The notes beneath the pieces were generated by a model. That model ran no database searches. It had not been told where the DNA came from and saw only the letters and a list, made by a program, of their open reading frames with translations. Positions 36,479 through 38,705 of a stretch of 38,705 bases of DNA are shown here, in pieces. The translations under genes were made by a program, and so were the position numbers. The stretch's first letter is position 1. Each line of letters starts with the position of its first letter. The stretch is from Clostridium sp. (lineage in GTDB: Bacteria; Bacillota; Clostridia; Clostridiales; Clostridiaceae), in contig NZ_JAPFDR010000027.1 of NCBI RefSeq assembly GCF_026168755.1, positions 1-38,705 of the forward strand. The letters are read 5' to 3'.

Positions 36479-38188
36479 TTAAAAGTATATATCAGAAAAT
36501 TCCATATTGCACTTTTCTATTACAAAATTTTCATCTTCCATCTCATGCACACATTCTCCATCTACACGTGTTATTGGTAAATATAATGTAAACTGAGTAC
36601 ATTCCTCTATATTATCTATGTATATACCACCGTTATGAAGCTCTGCAAATTTTCTTACTAAAAATAATCCCATTCCAGTACCTTCACTTCTTCTTACTAA
36701 TAAATCATCTATTTGAATACACTTTCCAAATACAATTCCACTGTCTTCTTTTTTAATTACTTGCCCATAATTTCTAATAGATATAAATATTTTCTCTGAC
36801 TTTAAGTCTGTTCTTATTTTTACATTTATGTCTGTATTCATTTCTGAAAACTTGATTGCATTTGATATTAAATTAAAAATAATCTTTTGTATCTTATCTA
36901 AGTCACAAGCTAAAATTACCTCTTCTTCATCTGTATCAAAAATTATATTTCGTTTTGTTTCCTTTAAATACTTTGAGGCATACATAGTTATATCTTCAAC
37001 TATACTTATAATGTTATAATTTTTTAATTTTAATTCATAAAAATTATTACTTAATCTTGTTGCATCTATACTATTATTAACTAAGCGTAGTAATCTATAA
37101 GAATTTTGTTTTAAAATAGGTAAATACTTTTTATAATTAAAGTCATTATTCGTATCATTATTATTCGAAAGTAATAGCTGAATAACGGAAAGTATTATAT
37201 TAATTGGTGTTCTAAACTCATGAGATATCCTATCAAAAAAATCTGTTTTTATACATTCTAATTCAATTAGATCTTCTAGCTTTTTCTTTTCTTCCTTTAT
37301 TGATAATATATCATATTTATTTTTAATCTGTTTTAATATAATACTTATTTTAGTTAATATCTGTTCTAAAAATGCTTCATCCATACATATGTCTTTCTGG
37401 TTTTTATCATAAAATATACAAACTAATCCTATTAATCTATTAGATAGCTTTATATGCTTAATTTTTAACTTGTCCTCTATATTCTGTCTTTGATATTTAA
37501 CTATTCTGTCATATACATCAACATATCTATCTTTTTGAAATTCATTAGAAAGTAATTTATTTTCTATTTTTTCATTTATATATATTTCTAAGTTTTCCTC
37601 AAAAACTCTATTCTCCTTATTAGAACTAAAGTATGATGTAAATTTTTTTTCATCTTCATTATAAGTAAATACTTCTATTTCTTTGCAAGATATAGTTTTT
37701 CTTAAGTTTTCAATTATAGAGTTTAGAAAACTTTTACTATCATATTCTATTCTATCCTTATCTAAATATCCTAAAAGATTATTTTCTAATTTTAATTGTA
37801 TATTTTTATCTAAACTTATATCTTCTGCTATACCACCTAAAATATATTTTTTATTATTATCTCTTTCTAATTTAAATTTACTAACTTTGTACCATACGTC
37901 TTCTCCATCTATGTTTGTATGTTCTTCATTATATATATGACTATTTTTCTCTATTAAAATTTTATCTGTTTCAACACAATTTTTAGCCATATCATAATCT
38001 CTAATTTCAAAGTCAGTTTTCCCAATTATATTTTCTTTAGGTAAACCTATATTTTCAGCACCTAATTTATTTATGTAAATATGTTTTCCTTCTGAATCCT
38101 TTAACCATATTTGATAAGGAAGTTTATCTAATATATCCTCCAAATCTTCTATAGTGTACTCTATATGCTTATCATATTTATTTTTCAC
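36479..38188 (-). CDS. PAS domain sensor histidine kinase, orphan
   Basis: The 569-residue kinase has an N-terminal PAS domain (about 10-130, PYQIWLKDSEGKHIYINK), a middle region of about 130-300 that may be GAF-like, a helical linker, and a HisKA domain with phospho-acceptor His323 in ISHEFRTPINIIL. The HATPase_c domain has the N box NLISNAIKFS and G box EGTGMGLFLVRKFAELHNGG. No membrane segment is seen, so it should be cytoplasmic. No response regulator gene is adjacent. It starts with GTG at 38188, with GGGAG about 10 bases upstream. The signal sensed is unknown; other clostridial orphan kinases of this type phosphorylate Spo0A, which is a possibility here but not shown. Confidence 0.9.
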   Translation of the reverse strand: MKNKYDKHIEYTIEDLEDILDKLPYQIWLKDSEGKHIYINKLGAENIGLPKENIIGKTDFEIRDYDMAKNCVETDKILIEKNSHIYNEEHTNIDGEDVWYKVSKFKLERDNNKKYILGGIAEDISLDKNIQLKLENNLLGYLDKDRIEYDSKSFLNSIIENLRKTISCKEIEVFTYNEDEKKFTSYFSSNKENRVFEENLEIYINEKIENKLLSNEFQKDRYVDVYDRIVKYQRQNIEDKLKIKHIKLSNRLIGLVCIFYDKNQKDICMDEAFLEQILTKISIILKQIKNKYDILSIKEEKKKLEDLIELECIKTDFFDRISHEFRTPINIILSVIQLLLSNNNDTNNDFNYKKYLPILKQNSYRLLRLVNNSIDATRLSNNFYELKLKNYNIISIVEDITMYASKYLKETKRNIIFDTDEEEVILACDLDKIQKIIFNLISNAIKFSEMNTDINVKIRTDLKSEKIFISIRNYGQVIKKEDSGIVFGKCIQIDDLLVRRSEGTGMGLFLVRKFAELHNGGIYIDNIEECTQFTLYLPITRVDGECVHEMEDENFVIEKCNMEFSDIYF

Positions 38189-38230
38189 GATTTATTTTCA
38201 CTCCCTAGTTAAATAAACTTTATAATATTG

Positions 38231-38258
38231 AAACCGTACAGATAATTCTGTACGGTTT
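38231..38258 (-). terminator. Terminator after the LPXTG protein gene
   Basis: AAACCGTACAGA pairs with TCTGTACGGTTT (12 bp, 4-base loop), 30 bases after the stop at 38288 and before the kinase gene. It may work on both strands. Confidence 0.75.
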
Positions 38259-38287
38259 TATTAAATTTAGAGTAATGAAGTCATATA

Positions 38288-38704
38288 TTACTTCTTTTTT
38301 CTTCTGTAAACTAATAATCCACCTAAAGCTGTAATAGCTGCTCCAATACCCAATACACCAATAGCATTTCTTCCACCAGTTTTAGGTAAGCCTTCTTTGT
38401 CCTTATTAGCTTCTGTATTAGGCTTTCCTTGTGTTTCTGATGATTCCGATTTTTCTGGCACCTTTGTTTCTTCTTGCACTTCCGGAACCTCTGGTACTTC
38501 TGGAACCTCCGGTACTTCTATTGTAGATTCATATAAGTCATTTAATACCTTAACTACTTCTAAGTTTGACTTTGGTATTTTTATTTCTATATAAGTTGTT
38601 TCTCCTGTTTTACTAAATAAAGCTCTTAGAATTGATACCTTTTCTTCTAACTTTATTTTAAATATAACATTATTATCATCTTCTTGTGGTTCTTCAACAA
38701 ACTC
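38288..38704 (-). CDS. LPXTG cell-wall anchored surface protein, C-terminal part
   Basis: The frame runs open from the window edge (no start in view) to the stop at 38288, about 138 codons. After an extracellular segment (VIFKIKLEEKVSILRALFSKT and onward) comes an EVPEVPEVPEVPEV repeat and an acidic Ser/Glu/Lys-rich wall-spanning linker. It ends with the sortase motif LPKTG, a hydrophobic helix and the tail YRRKKK. Sortase A would link it to peptidoglycan. The function of the missing N-terminal part is unknown. It is upstream of the kinase gene on the same strand, separated by a terminator. Confidence 0.85.
   Translation of the reverse strand, partial: EFVEEPQEDDNNVIFKIKLEEKVSILRALFSKTGETTYIEIKIPKSNLEVVKVLNDLYESTIEVPEVPEVPEVPEVQEETKVPEKSESSETQGKPNTEANKDKEGLPKTGGRNAIGVLGIGAAITALGGLLVYRRKKK
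38478..38519 (-). repeat. 18-bp tandem repeat encoding EVP units
   Basis: Two 18-base units starting ACTTCCGGAACC and ACTTCTGGAACC (plus-strand reading), plus a third partial copy, encode Glu-Val-Pro repeats of the surface protein. Such repeats can vary in number between strains by slippage. Confidence 0.75.
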
Positions 38705-38705
38705 A

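Overview
The window is very AT-rich, with strong GGAGG-type ribosome binding sites, mostly minus-strand genes, AT-rich rho-independent terminators, LPXTG surface proteins, a glmS ribozyme and clostridial gene families. This fits a Clostridium sensu stricto (Bacillota). The giant GH123/sialidase-like surface enzyme, the mannitol PTS genes and the LysM lysozyme suggest a host-associated, mucin- and sugar-using species. The species itself is inference.

Layout. 1-429: no gene, but a nearly continuous rod-like inverted repeat (204-399) that may be a structured RNA. 430-2750: a DbpA-type DEAD-box RNA helicase and a small siroheme/4Fe-4S protein. 2862-8459: a very large secreted glycan-degrading protein (GH123 domain, Ig-like domains, LamG, Asp-box propeller). 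Its FIVAR-LPXTG anchor region is separated by a one-base frameshift in a run of five A (3614-3618). 8556-16000: an unknown 274-aa protein, RNase J, a GH25-LysM lysozyme, a DUF1846 protein and a CoA-disulfide-reductase-family flavoenzyme. 16271-17231, plus strand: a ZIP metal transporter and a possible 30-aa membrane peptide.

17318-24498 is a mannitol region read on the minus strand: mtlR, mtlA and mtlD in tight order, then a second complete mannitol-type EIICBA after a terminator-like hairpin. 24771-28487 has an orphan DUF4176 protein, glmS with its ribozyme (27180-27310), and a Cof-type HAD phosphatase. A repeated TTARTGACA box occurs upstream of both mtlR and glmS, which may point to a shared regulator of hexitol and amino-sugar genes.

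28686-34676 carries two uncharacterised proteins (a 39-aa peptide and a Cys-rich 149-aa protein), a toxin-family-like deaminase protein, the pair degV-DUF1836, and a LysR regulator divergent from a CofE-like (F420 gamma-glutamyl ligase family) gene. 34733-36478 has a VOC protein and an IS605/IS1341-type tnpB relic that splits an already decayed host gene; the two host pieces rejoin in frame when the tnpB segment is removed. The window ends with a PAS-histidine kinase and the C-terminus of a second LPXTG protein that continues past the edge. I saw no tRNA, rRNA or CRISPR array.
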